NCBI GenBank assembly: GCA_002897675.1
Contig: BDSU01000039.1
Coordinates: 1-64,000 of the forward strand
Source: a bacterium BMS3Abin02
Lineage (GTDB): Bacteria; Actinomycetota; Acidimicrobiia; Spongiisociales; UBA4744
Length of the DNA: 64,000 nucleotides
Reading direction: 5' to 3'
Positions within the stretch are counted from its first letter, which is position 1; each line of letters starts with the position of its first letter. Positions 18,808 to 27,799 of this stretch are shown here, piece by piece. The position numbers and the translations under genes are program-made. The notes below the pieces were generated by a model that was not told the origin of the DNA, did not search any database, and saw only the letters and a program-made list of their open reading frames with translations.

Positions 18808-19419
18808 CTACCCAACGGACAGGCCATGGAGAAGAAACTCCTCCATCGATGCCGTCACCTCTTGCATCCGGTCGCCTGGATCGGGTCGAACGATCAACGC
18901 CTTGGCAGCCGACATGATCAGATCCTGGAGGAAACGCCCCGCCAGATCGATCGGAATCGCCCGGAGCTCACCTGCCTCGACACCCTCCCCATAAATGCGG
19001 ATGAATGCTTCGGTGAACTCCGCATGGGCATCGCGCACTCGACGCTGAGCCTTGCGCGAGAGCTTCGGGATGTCCCGGTGAAGGATCAGTCCAAGCGTCG
19101 GATCAGTCCCCACGAACTCAACCATTCCCCTGGCCAGTTCGGCGATCTGATCGGCATACGGAGCCGCGGCATCGACCGACTGGACGAGGCGGTGTAACAG
19201 CTTGGGGAGCTCCAGTTCGACCAGGGAGACGACAAGGTCTTCCTTGTCGGTGAAGTACTCGTACAGCGTGGTTCTCCCAATGCCCACCTTGGCGGCGATG
19301 TCGGCAAGTGACGTGCTCTGGTAGCCAAGATCGTAGAAGAGGATCTGCGCCGCCTCGAGAATCTGTGTTCGCGTCAGTTCCTTGTGCTCGGCGATGTTGT
19401 CGGCGCGGATTCGCGGCAT
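18808..19419 (-). CDS. TetR-family transcriptional regulator
   Basis: 203 residues. N-terminal helix-turn-helix at about 17-62 (ILEAAQILFYDLGYQSTSLADIAAKVGIGRTTLYEYFTDKEDLV, read in pieces) is classic TetR; the C-terminal two-thirds is a ligand-binding helical domain. Ligand and targets are unknown. An open frame continues upstream through purA but ATG 19419 with AAGGG upstream fits the family length. It is divergent from purA. Confidence 0.9.
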   Translation of the reverse strand: MPRIRADNIAEHKELTRTQILEAAQILFYDLGYQSTSLADIAAKVGIGRTTLYEYFTDKEDLVVSLVELELPKLLHRLVQSVDAAAPYADQIAELARGMVEFVGTDPTLGLILHRDIPKLSRKAQRRVRDAHAEFTEAFIRIYGEGVEAGELRAIPIDLAGRFLQDLIMSAAKALIVRPDPGDRMQEVTASMEEFLLHGLSVG

Positions 19420-19521
19420 TACCAGACCCTTCTCGACTGATTCACACCATCTTATCGACCGGCAGAGGAAGTTCCTGAACGGCGACGGTGTCCGGGGGCG
19501 ATCTCGATGTAGCATCGGCTC

Positions 19522-20796
19522 ATGCCTGCAACGATCGTTCTCGGTGCCCAGTGGGGCGACGAAGGCAAGGGGAAGGTCACCGACTACTTCTCTGAGAACG
19601 CCGACTGCGTCGTGCGGTATCAGGGTGGGAACAACGCCGGTCACACCGTCGTCGTAGGTGAGGAACGCTTCGCTCTCTCCCTCGTTCCCTCGGGCGTCAT
19701 GAACCCGGAGTGCACACCGGTCATCGCCTCCGGGTGCGTGGTGGACCCCGGTGTGCTGCTCGGAGAGATCGACATGCTGGTGTCTCGAGGAGTCGACCCC
19801 TCGCGCCTCTGCCTGTCCTCGAACGCCCATGTCATCATGCCCTACCACCGAAAGTTGGACGCCGTCAAGGAGCGTTACCTCGGTCGACAGAAGATCGGTA
19901 CGACCAAGAAGGGCATCGGACCCGCCTACACCGACAAGTACGCACGCCAGGGAATCAGGGTCCAGGACCTCTTCGACGAAAAGATCTTTCGCGACAAGCT
20001 CGACATCGCGCTGGAAGAGAAGAACAAGATCCTGACGCGGATCTACAACCAGCTTCCCCTCGACGGGCATCAGATCGCGGATGAGTACCACGAGTACGCA
20101 GAGCGCCTCCGGCCGTACGTGACGGACACGTCTCTACTCATCTGGTCGGCCCTGCGAGACGGCAAGAGAGTGCTCTTCGAAGGTGCCCAGGGCACGCTTC
20201 TCGACATCGACCATGGAACGTACCCGTTCGTAACCTCCTCGAATCCGTCGGCAGGAGGCGCTCTGACGGGTTCGGGAATCGGCCCGAAGGCGATCGACCG
20301 CGTGATCGGCGTCGCAAAGGCATACATCTCCAGGGTCGGAACCGGGCCCTTCCCGACAGAACTCGACGACGAGATCGGCGAAACGATGGTACGGGTGGGA
20401 GGCGAGTACGGAACCGTGACCGGACGACGACGCAGATGTGGCTGGCTGGATCTCGTGGCGCTGCGGTATGCGGTCAGAGTCAACTCCCTCACCGACCTGT
20501 TCATCACGAAACTGGACATCCTTTCGGGGTTCGACACACTCAAGATCGCAACTGCCTACAGCTCGCTCGGAGACCGCTACACGGAACTACCCCGTCAACA
20601 GCGCGTGCTCTACAACTGCACTCCCGTCTACCGCGAGTTGCCGGGCTGGCACGCCGATATCTCGACGGTGCGTCGCGTCACCGACCTTCCGACAGAGGCC
20701 CGCGCCTATCTCGAGTTCATCGAAGAGAGCACGGGCGTTCCCGTCCGATGGATCTCGGTCGGTCCGGAGCGAACACAGGTAGTTCCCGTGGAATAG
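19522..20796 (+). CDS. purA: Adenylosuccinate synthetase
   Basis: 424 residues. GTP-dependent ligation of aspartate to IMP, first committed AMP step. P-loop GAQWGDEGKGK at 8-18, catalytic Asp and His within this and NNAGHT, then TTKKGIGPAYTDK, GAQGTLLDIDHGTYPFVTSSN and the C-terminal VRWISVGPERTQVV. A textbook leaderless promoter precedes it: TAGCAT at 19510-19515, six bases before the ATG, no Shine-Dalgarno. purB lies 2 kb downstream. Confidence 0.97.
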   Translation: MPATIVLGAQWGDEGKGKVTDYFSENADCVVRYQGGNNAGHTVVVGEERFALSLVPSGVMNPECTPVIASGCVVDPGVLLGEIDMLVSRGVDPSRLCLSSNAHVIMPYHRKLDAVKERYLGRQKIGTTKKGIGPAYTDKYARQGIRVQDLFDEKIFRDKLDIALEEKNKILTRIYNQLPLDGHQIADEYHEYAERLRPYVTDTSLLIWSALRDGKRVLFEGAQGTLLDIDHGTYPFVTSSNPSAGGALTGSGIGPKAIDRVIGVAKAYISRVGTGPFPTELDDEIGETMVRVGGEYGTVTGRRRRCGWLDLVALRYAVRVNSLTDLFITKLDILSGFDTLKIATAYSSLGDRYTELPRQQRVLYNCTPVYRELPGWHADISTVRRVTDLPTEARAYLEFIEESTGVPVRWISVGPERTQVVPVE

Positions 20797-20896
20797 GCGG
20801 GCTTCGCTCGCAGCACCCGGTACCCCGTCGATGCAGGACCGCGAGGCGGACGTAGCGGCCCCATTTCTGTCCCGAAGAGCGCGATGGCGTCGCGGC

Positions 20897-21502
20897 TCAG
20901 ACGGCGAGCAGCATCCGGACCGCCAGCAGCAGGATCACGACAGCCCCCAACAAGCCGGTAACGATGCGTGTGCGATCAGACATACGATGCCCGAGCACCG
21001 CGCCAACGACAGCGAGCGACGTCTGCCAGGAGAGCGACGCGAGGAACGCTCCGGCAACGAACAGCATCGCTCCGGTCGCGGTCGTGGCCACACCTCCGGC
21101 CGATCCGAGAATCAGGGCCGCAAAGTAGGTGAGCGTGACCGGGTTCATCAGCGTGATCGACAGGAATCCTGTCAATGCGCGCACATGGGACAAAGCCGCC
21201 CGCTCACTTTCGGCGCCTGGTCGGAACGTCTTCGTGGCCGCGACCACGGCGACAACGAGCAACACCAACCCACCGGCAACCCGTAGTGCGCCCTCGTAAG
21301 GCATCAGCAGGCCGGCAGCGGCAGCTCCGGCGACCGCCGCGATGCTCGCATAGGCGAGGTCGGCGAGCGCCGCACCGAGACCCGCGAAGAATGCCCGGGG
21401 GAAGCCGCGGCGCGTGCCGAGCCCGATGATCAGCACCGCAATCGGACCGACCGGGATCGCGATCCCGTATCCCGCGACGACGCCTTCGAGGAACGCGTTC
21501 AC
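20897..21502 (-). CDS. LysE/RhtB-family exporter
   Basis: 201 residues with about six hydrophobic segments and the family N-terminal pattern GIAIPVGPIAVLIIGLGTRRGF. LysE-family proteins export amino acids or other small cations. GTG start at 21502 overlaps the stop of the upstream DNA-glycosylase gene (GTGA), so the two are translationally coupled. Converges on purA; the 100-base gap has no clear terminator. Confidence 0.85.
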   Translation of the reverse strand: MNAFLEGVVAGYGIAIPVGPIAVLIIGLGTRRGFPRAFFAGLGAALADLAYASIAAVAGAAAAGLLMPYEGALRVAGGLVLLVVAVVAATKTFRPGAESERAALSHVRALTGFLSITLMNPVTLTYFAALILGSAGGVATTATGAMLFVAGAFLASLSWQTSLAVVGAVLGHRMSDRTRIVTGLLGAVVILLLAVRMLLAV

Positions 21503-22704
21503 TGCGCCTGCTTTCGGAGGAGGCCCGCCAAGTTCCCCTTCCGGTCGATCTCGAGATCTTCCAGTTCGAGCCATTGCGCCATCGAGCGGAGCTCCGCAGC
21601 CATCGCTCGGGCAATCCTCATCGGATCGTGACCGTCCTCCGCATAGGAGCTTCGCGCCATCAGAACGCTCCTCTTTCGATCGGCCTTGAGGTCAACACGA
21701 CCGACGAGTTCCCCGTCGAGCAGGAACGGCAGCACGTAGTAGCCGAACTGTCGCTTCTCCGCAGGCACGTAGATCTCGATCCGATACCGGAAACCGAACA
21801 GCCGCCTCACGCGGGGCCTGAACCAGACGAGCGGATCGAACGGGCCCACGAGCGCGGCGCCTTCGGTACGACGGGGCAAGAGAGCGTCAGGATGCAGGTA
21901 CACGGTTCCGGACCATCCGCTCACTTCGGCGAGCCGTAGCCGGCCGGATCGCACCAGGCGATCGAGAAGAGGTCTTGCCGTCGGTACCCGCATCCGGTAG
22001 TAGTCGGCCAGGTCGGCCGCGGTGCCTATCCCGTGAGCTTTGGCGGCGCGCAGTAGAAGCTCCTTTCGCGCATCCTCCACCGCCGGTGCGGGCCAGGTGA
22101 GCGCCTGCGGGTGCACCCGTTCGGGCAAGTCGTACAACCTTGCAAAGTTGGGCCGTCCGGCGACGGTCAGCCTGCCTCGAAAGAACAGCCATTCGAGAGC
22201 GAGCTTCTCCGCGCGCCATCCCCACCACGCGTCGGACCTCTTCTCTTCTGTGTCGAGGTCCGATACGGTCAGCGGACCCCTGGTCCGGACTTCGTTCAAG
22301 ATGTGCTCGATGAACTCGGGACGTTCCCGGCCGAGCCTCTCGATCGACCCCCAATGGGTATCGTCGTTCATGCGGTGTGCGAACAGCGACCTGGTGTCAA
22401 TGGGGAGGAGGGAAGCTCCATGCCCCCAGTACTCGAACAGTTCGCCGCTGTTCCACAGCCACCGATCGAGCATGCCCCGGTCATACGGGCCGAGCCGGGA
22501 GAAGAACGGCATGTAGTGAGCTCTCGCAAGCACATTCACCGAATCCAACTGCACGACTCCGGTGCGACGGACGACTCTACGAAAGTGCCGCACGTCGACT
22601 CGGCCGGTGGGCGCCGTATCGGTGAACCCTTGTGCGCGAAGCGCAATCCTCCGCGCCTGAGCATCAGTCAGTGTTGTCGTGGCTCCCTCCAGGAGCCACG
22701 ACAC
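21499..22704 (-). CDS. HTH_42 winged-helix DNA glycosylase, AlkX/YcaQ type
   Basis: 401 residues of the HTH_42 family, which unhooks bulky or crosslinked alkylated bases. The catalytic motif is QLD at residues 52-54 (VVQLDSVNVLARAHY), the Q-x-D form of the AlkX/YcaQ branch rather than the QxQ of antibiotic-cluster AlkZ. Other family blocks: FEYWGHGASLLP and GPFDPLVWFRPRVRRLFGF. The annotated GTG start lies at the edge of a 12-bp hairpin (22675-22703), and a TAGTGT box overlaps it, so the true start may be a few codons later. Followed by a LysE exporter. Confidence 0.85.
   Translation of the reverse strand: MSWLLEGATTTLTDAQARRIALRAQGFTDTAPTGRVDVRHFRRVVRRTGVVQLDSVNVLARAHYMPFFSRLGPYDRGMLDRWLWNSGELFEYWGHGASLLPIDTRSLFAHRMNDDTHWGSIERLGRERPEFIEHILNEVRTRGPLTVSDLDTEEKRSDAWWGWRAEKLALEWLFFRGRLTVAGRPNFARLYDLPERVHPQALTWPAPAVEDARKELLLRAAKAHGIGTAADLADYYRMRVPTARPLLDRLVRSGRLRLAEVSGWSGTVYLHPDALLPRRTEGAALVGPFDPLVWFRPRVRRLFGFRYRIEIYVPAEKRQFGYYVLPFLLDGELVGRVDLKADRKRSVLMARSSYAEDGHDPMRIARAMAAELRSMAQWLELEDLEIDRKGNLAGLLRKQAQ
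22675..22703 (-). promoter_or_regulatory. Hairpin over the start of the DNA-glycosylase gene
   Basis: Perfect 12-bp inverted repeat TGTCGTGGCTCC / GGAGCCACGACA with a 5-base loop, covering codons 1-10 of the AlkX-type gene. On the coding strand the loop and the right arm contain GGAGGGAG, a Shine-Dalgarno-like sequence that the fold would sequester. It could control translation or serve as an operator. Confidence 0.45.
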
Positions 22705-22847
22705 TAGTGGTTCTGGCCGACGGCATTCCTGACCGGCGGAGCATCCCGATGGTTCGTTGTCCAGGCATGAGACCGTTCTCGCATGAGCAGGCCAAGGAGC
22801 CTCGCCTCCTCACGTCGGAACGCATGGGGACCTGCGAAGATACACCC

Positions 22848-24176
22848 ATGATCGCCCGTTACTCCCTCCCTGAAATGGTGGAACTCTGGTCTGAGCCACA
22901 CAAGCTCTCCATGTGGACCGAAGTCGAGGCACTCGTCGTCGAGGCATGGGAGCGCGCCGGCATCGCACCGGAAGGGGCCGGACGGACCGTCCGGGCCGCA
23001 CCGCCCGTCGATCCCGAAGCCTGGAAGGAACGAGAACGGATCACACACCACGACGTTGCCGCATTCGTCGACCTGCTCACTTCCTCGTCGGGGCCTGCCG
23101 GCTCGTGGGTCCACTATGGTCTCACCTCGTCCGATGTGCTCGACACCGCACAGGCCACCGTATTGCGCGATGCGGCGGACCTCCTGATCGAGAAGATCAC
23201 TGCCCTCTTCGACGTGGTCAAGCGTCGAGCTTTCGAACATCGTGAAACGGTGATGGTGGGCCGAACCCATGGCATGTGGGCCGAACCCACGACATTCGGT
23301 TTGAAACTCGCCACATGGGCGTTCGAACTCCAGCGAGACCACACCAGGATGCGACATGCCCGCGAGTCGGTTGCCGTCGGCAAGATCAGCGGAGCAGTCG
23401 GCACGTACTCCCAGGCACCCCCCGCCATCGAAGCATACGTGTGCAAGATGCTCGGTCTGGATATCGAACCTGCGTCGTCACAGATAACTCATCGGGACCG
23501 CCACGCAGAACTGATTCAGGCGATCGCACTCACCGGATCGTCGATCGAGCGCTTCGCCACCGAGATCCGCCACCTTCAGCGCAGCGAGCTCGGTGAGGTT
23601 CAAGAGCCTTTCCAACCTGGCCAAAAGGGCTCGTCGGCGATGCCCCACAAGCGCAACCCGATCTTGTCCGAACGTATGGTGGGCCTTGCCAGGGTGTTGC
23701 GCGGCTATGCGGCAACCGCCCTCGAGAACGTCTCGCTGTGGCATGAACGAGACATCAGCCATTCTTCCGCCGAACGGGTGATTCTTCCCGACGCGTGCAC
23801 GACCCTCGACTACATGCTCGCCACATTCGCGAAGGTCGTCGACGGTCTGATCGTGAAGCCGGAGCGCATGCAGGCGAACCTCGACGCCACACGCGGTCTT
23901 GTGTTCAGTCAGTCTGTGCTGCTCGCCCTCGTGGACGCAGGCCTCACCCGCGACGAGGCCTATCGGATCGTTCAGCGCGATGCGGAGCGCGCCTGGAACG
24001 AAGGCATCCCCCTTCACACCGTACTGGAGGAAGATCCCGACGTGGGGCTCCCGTCGATCGCGCTCACCGCCTGTTTCGACCCGACCCGGTTCCTCGGCAA
24101 CGCGGGTACCATCTTCGACCGTCTCGAAGCGCTCGTCGTCGAGACACCTCAGTCATCTGCCCCTGCGAACGAGTGA
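22848..24176 (+). CDS. purB: Adenylosuccinate lyase
   Basis: 442 residues. Cleaves SAICAR and adenylosuccinate in purine synthesis. Fumarase-superfamily signature GSSAMPHKRNP near residue 265, catalytic-His region VGRTHGMWAEPTTFG and HERDISHSSAER. Starts MIARYSLPEM, matching homologues; the longer open frame upstream is not needed. It ends inside the 3' end of the convergent cytochrome gene, overlapping by 28 bases. Confidence 0.96.
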   Translation: MIARYSLPEMVELWSEPHKLSMWTEVEALVVEAWERAGIAPEGAGRTVRAAPPVDPEAWKERERITHHDVAAFVDLLTSSSGPAGSWVHYGLTSSDVLDTAQATVLRDAADLLIEKITALFDVVKRRAFEHRETVMVGRTHGMWAEPTTFGLKLATWAFELQRDHTRMRHARESVAVGKISGAVGTYSQAPPAIEAYVCKMLGLDIEPASSQITHRDRHAELIQAIALTGSSIERFATEIRHLQRSELGEVQEPFQPGQKGSSAMPHKRNPILSERMVGLARVLRGYAATALENVSLWHERDISHSSAERVILPDACTTLDYMLATFAKVVDGLIVKPERMQANLDATRGLVFSQSVLLALVDAGLTRDEAYRIVQRDAERAWNEGIPLHTVLEEDPDVGLPSIALTACFDPTRFLGNAGTIFDRLEALVVETPQSSAPANE

Positions 24177-24736
24177 CAGGCCTGACAGACCTGGGTTGTG
24201 CGCGCCTCGTTGAGGAATCCGATCCGCACGTCCCCGTCGCTGATGTGACTCTCATGGCAGCGGACACAGGAGGCCGCGCCGGGGCTCTGCGCCTGCCAAC
24301 GGGCGAGAAACACGTGGAAGTGGTTCTGGAAGTTCTGGCGGTTCGCCACTTCGGCGTGGCACTTCGTGCACTGCGTATCGGCGATCGACCTGGTGAGCGG
24401 CGCCGGCTGCGTGAAACGGCCCGTGAAGTAGCGCATCGCGTCCCGGGCTCCCAGCGCGAGCGCGGAGGTCCTCCCCATCACACCGGGCCCGGAGTGACAG
24501 TCGATGCAACGCACCGCCTTCGCTCTGTGGAAGCTCGCCAGATCGGTCGGGCTTGCAGCAAGACTACGGGTAACGAAGGCGCTCTCCGGCTGCGAATGGC
24601 AAGCCGCACAGAACGTATCACGGTTCTCCAGATGGGCGCCCGACAACCCGCCCGCGACAAGCGCAAGCGCACCGAGGGCCACGAGACCGCCGAACACCAG
24701 CGCTGTCTTCTGGAAAGTTGTCGTACCGATCCTCAT
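24149..24736 (-). CDS. Membrane-anchored pentaheme cytochrome c (NapC/NirT-like)
   Basis: 195 residues with an N-terminal membrane anchor (about 11-31) and five CxxCH motifs at 43-47, 77-81, 123-127, 157-161 and 184-188. The first resembles the NapC/NrfH quinol-oxidising family, which hands electrons from the quinone pool to periplasmic reductases, but those have four hemes and no reductase gene is adjacent. Its 3' end overlaps purB by 28 bases on the opposite strand. Confidence 0.82.
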   Translation of the reverse strand: MRIGTTTFQKTALVFGGLVALGALALVAGGLSGAHLENRDTFCAACHSQPESAFVTRSLAASPTDLASFHRAKAVRCIDCHSGPGVMGRTSALALGARDAMRYFTGRFTQPAPLTRSIADTQCTKCHAEVANRQNFQNHFHVFLARWQAQSPGAASCVRCHESHISDGDVRIGFLNEARTTQVCQACHSFAGADD

Positions 24737-24766
24737 CGCCCGAGGGAGGCTACAACCGTGACTCCA

Positions 24767-25663
24767 CTACCCAGGCCAGAGCCGTGCCGCACCGCGCACT
24801 CCGCTCGAGTCGCCGTGCAGTGCCTTCACGAGACGAGTATCGACCCGGTCGCTGAACACGTAGCTGTCCCAGATCCGTGAAACCCGCTCATAGAGGACAT
24901 CGATGTTGGACATGCCGCCACCCAACACGATCACATTCGGATCGACGATGTTGATCACGACGGCAAGTGCTCTTGCGAGCCTGTCGACATACCGATCCAC
25001 CACCGCGATCGCCCTGTCGTCTCCGGTCTCGATCCGTTGAACGATTTCCCGACTCGACAGCTCCCGTCCGCCGGAGTAGTCGCGTTCCATCGCCGGGCCC
25101 GAGAGGTACGTCTCCACACAACCGTGCAACCCGCAGTAGCAGGCGGGCCCGGGCATCTCATCCGGTCGTGGCCACGGCAACGGGTTGTGCCCCCACTCAC
25201 CGGCGATACCGTTCGGACCGGACAGCAGTCTGCCATGCGCCACGAGACCCCCGCCCACGCCCGTACCGAGAATCACACCGAACACCACGCCTGCTCCGGC
25301 CGCCGCCCCGTCGGTCGCCTCGGACAGGGCGAAGCAGTCGGCGTCGTTGGCGAGGCGGACCTGCCGGCCGAGAGCCGTCGAGAGGTCTTCGTCGAGCGGC
25401 CTCCCGTTGAGCACGACGGAGTTGGCATTCTTGACCAGTCCGGTTGCAGGCGAGATCGCACCAGGATGCCCGATCCCCACCGTTCCTCGAGATTGGGTCG
25501 CTTCTTCGAGCCATCGAACCAGGCCTGCCACAGCTCTCACGGTCGCCTCGTAATCACCGACGGGAGTGGTGATTCTCCGCCGAACGAGTTCCCGGTCTCT
25601 GTCATCGAGGGCAATTCCCTCGATCTTGGTCCCGCCCAGATCGATCCCGATTCGCACATCCAC
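24767..25663 (-). CDS. ROK-family sugar kinase (fructokinase-like)
   Basis: 298 residues. ATP-binding GIDLGGTKIEG at residues 5-15, catalytic Asp in LANDADCFALSE, GTGVGGGLV, and the ROK zinc motif CYCGLHGCVETYLSGP, with GEWGHNPLPWP typical of manno(fructo)kinase Mak. GG...GTGG precedes the ATG. It follows the oligopeptide ABC operon after 116 bases that contain two tandem hairpins, so it is probably a separate unit. Confidence 0.88.
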   Translation of the reverse strand: MDVRIGIDLGGTKIEGIALDDRDRELVRRRITTPVGDYEATVRAVAGLVRWLEEATQSRGTVGIGHPGAISPATGLVKNANSVVLNGRPLDEDLSTALGRQVRLANDADCFALSEATDGAAAGAGVVFGVILGTGVGGGLVAHGRLLSGPNGIAGEWGHNPLPWPRPDEMPGPACYCGLHGCVETYLSGPAMERDYSGGRELSSREIVQRIETGDDRAIAVVDRYVDRLARALAVVINIVDPNVIVLGGGMSNIDVLYERVSRIWDSYVFSDRVDTRLVKALHGDSSGVRGAARLWPG

Positions 25664-25671
25664 CCTTTCCT

Positions 25672-25768
25672 GTCAATGCAAGCGTCGCATGCCGACGCCG
25701 GCGTTGACGAGAAAACAACAGTCCGATTCCCGTCAATAGGAGCGTCGCATGCCGACGCCGGCATTGAC
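25672..25768. repeat. Two tandem hairpin repeats (GTCAATG...TTGAC family)
   Basis: Two 37-base units at 25672-25708 and 25732-25768, exactly 60 bases apart and nearly identical (core AGCGTCGCATGCCGACGCCG). Each begins GTCAAT and ends RTTGAC and folds to a hairpin with a CATG apex. A related 17-bp-stem hairpin lies at 59373-59419. They fill the gap between the oligopeptide operon and the ROK kinase and may terminate transcription. Confidence 0.75.
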
Positions 25769-25779
25769 GAAAACGGAAG

Positions 25780-26808
25780 CTACTTCATCGGGTCGAGGTT
25801 CTGGTACTCACCGGTACGAAGATGGCAGGCCGCGAGATGCTCGAGATCGCCGTCGACCGGCAGCAGGACCGGATCGATCTCGTCACAGATCCCGGCCTGC
25901 GCGATCTTGCACCGGGGATGGAAGTTGCAGCCGGGAGGTGGATCGATCGGGTTGGGGATCTCGCCGGCCGGCAGCGGCTCGGTGCGTCGATGCCTCGGGT
26001 CTGGAACGGGCACCGCATCGAGCAGCGCCCGCGTGTAGGGATGCTGCGCGTTCCTGTAGACGTCTTCGAGCGGACCGATCTCGACGATCTTGCCAAGGTA
26101 CATGATGGCAATCCGGTTACACACGTACTTCGCGGTGGCGAGGTCGTGACTGATGAACAGATAGGTGAGGTCGAACTCCTCTTTGAGCTCCATCATCAGG
26201 TCGAGCAGCAGCGCTCGGACGCTCACATCCGCCATGGCGATCGGCTCATCGGCCACGATGAGATCGGGCGCTGTGATCATTCCCCTCGCGAACACGATCC
26301 GCTGCCGTTGCCCACCGCTGATCTGATGTGGGTATTTCGAGTGGAAGAACTCGGGGGGGACCATCCCCACCTGGTCGAGCATCCGCAGGACGAGCGCGTG
26401 GCGTTCCTCCGCACTCAGATGGGGCATATGGATCTTCGCAGGATGCTCGATGGCCTCGCCGATCGTCATCCGGGGATTCAGTGACGCGAGCGGATCCTGG
26501 AAGACGACCTGCATGCGATGCCGAAGTCTCCGCATTTCCTCACGTGACAGTGAACCCAACTCGACGCCATCGAACACGACCTCCCCGTCGGTCGGCTCGA
26601 GCAGTCGCAACACCAGCCTGCCGACAGTGGACTTTCCCGAGCCGGACTCGCCGGCGAGGCCGAACACTTCTCCCTTGCGGATCTCGAATGTGACGCCATC
26701 GACGGCGCGTACATACTGGCGGGGAGCACCGGTCAACCCCGCAACAAACCCCTGCGCAACGGGGAACCACTTCTTGAGGTCGACAACCTCGACGAGATTC
26801 TCAGCCAC
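25780..26808 (-). CDS. Oligopeptide/dipeptide ABC transporter, ATP-binding protein (F subunit)
   Basis: 342-residue ATPase of the OppF/DppF type. Walker A GESGSGKST, signature ISGGQRQRI, Walker B LIVADEP, C-terminal oligopeptide-transporter extension with the Cys cluster CNFHPRCKIA that in this family holds an iron-sulfur cluster or zinc. Start set at GTG 26808, six bases after GGAG, overlapping the D-subunit stop by eight bases; the frame is open further upstream. Partner of the D subunit in a heterodimeric motor. Confidence 0.9.
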   Translation of the reverse strand: MAENLVEVVDLKKWFPVAQGFVAGLTGAPRQYVRAVDGVTFEIRKGEVFGLAGESGSGKSTVGRLVLRLLEPTDGEVVFDGVELGSLSREEMRRLRHRMQVVFQDPLASLNPRMTIGEAIEHPAKIHMPHLSAEERHALVLRMLDQVGMVPPEFFHSKYPHQISGGQRQRIVFARGMITAPDLIVADEPIAMADVSVRALLLDLMMELKEEFDLTYLFISHDLATAKYVCNRIAIMYLGKIVEIGPLEDVYRNAQHPYTRALLDAVPVPDPRHRRTEPLPAGEIPNPIDPPPGCNFHPRCKIAQAGICDEIDPVLLPVDGDLEHLAACHLRTGEYQNLDPMK

Positions 26809-27799
26809 GTGCAGCTCCCTGTTTCTCGTTGACATCCTCATAGAGCCAGCAGGCGGTTGCCTGTCCCGGGACCACCTCGTGGAACACCGGCACTTCGGCC
26901 GCGCAGATGTCCATCGCCTTCGGACAGCGTGGATGGAACGGGCATCCGGACGGAGGTCGGAGCAGGTTCGGCGGAGAACCCTCCATCTTGTAGAGGTCGT
27001 GTTCGGCCAGATTGATGTTCGGCACGGACTGGAGCAGACCGTCGGTGTACGGATGCTTCGGACTCTCGAACACCCCGTACACGTCACCGATCTCCGCCAT
27101 CCGGCCTGCATACATGACGGCCACACGGTCGGCGACTTCCGCGACGACACCGATGTTGTGCGTGATCAGCAGGATCGTCAGGTCGAACTCATCGCGAAGC
27201 TCTCGCAGCAGGTCCAGGAACTTTGCCTCGACGATGACGTCGAGAGAGGTCGTCGGCTCGTCCGCGATCACCAGCTTCGCTCGTAGAGCGAGCGCCAGTG
27301 AGATCATGACCCGCTGCCGCATTCCTCCAGAGAGCTGATGCGGGTAGTCGGTGAGACGCTCCCTCCTGATTCCGAGTTTCTCGACCAATTCCTCGGATCT
27401 CGCTCTCGCCGCAACCCCTGAGACCTTCCGCTCATGGGTTCGAATGGTCTCGGTGAGATGCTCGATCACCCTCTGGACCGGGTTCAGCGACGTCATGGGG
27501 TCCTGGAACACCATGCCGATATCGGCGCCGCGGACCGACTGCATCTGCTTCTCGGACAGCGCCATGAGGTTGACACCGTCGAACCACAGCTCCCCGCCGT
27601 CGATCCGGCCCGGGGATCGGATCATCCGCATGATCGCCTTGCCCAACGTGGACTTGCCACAGCCGGACTCTCCGACGAGACCCAAGATCTCACCTCTGCG
27701 AATGTCGAACGAGACCTGGTCGACAGCGTGCACGTAACCGGAGCGGGTCGCGTACTCCACGGTCAGATCGCGTATCGAGTAGAGGATGTCTCCCATCAT
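26801..27799 (-). CDS. Oligopeptide/dipeptide ABC transporter, ATP-binding protein (D subunit)
   Basis: 332 residues. Walker A GESGCGKST, Q-loop FQDPMTSLNPV, signature LSGGMRQRV, Walker B LVIADEPTTSLD, and the oligo_HPY C-terminal extension with CPFHPRCPKAMDIC. Start ATG overlaps the C-permease stop (ATGATG). Fourth gene of the operon. Confidence 0.92.
   Translation of the reverse strand: MMGDILYSIRDLTVEYATRSGYVHAVDQVSFDIRRGEILGLVGESGCGKSTLGKAIMRMIRSPGRIDGGELWFDGVNLMALSEKQMQSVRGADIGMVFQDPMTSLNPVQRVIEHLTETIRTHERKVSGVAARARSEELVEKLGIRRERLTDYPHQLSGGMRQRVMISLALALRAKLVIADEPTTSLDVIVEAKFLDLLRELRDEFDLTILLITHNIGVVAEVADRVAVMYAGRMAEIGDVYGVFESPKHPYTDGLLQSVPNINLAEHDLYKMEGSPPNLLRPPSGCPFHPRCPKAMDICAAEVPVFHEVVPGQATACWLYEDVNEKQGAARG

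Noticed and set aside
18808-20091. TetR gene read as a 427-residue protein
   Set aside because: The extra N-terminal part is antisense to purA; the TetR start at 19419 fits the family.
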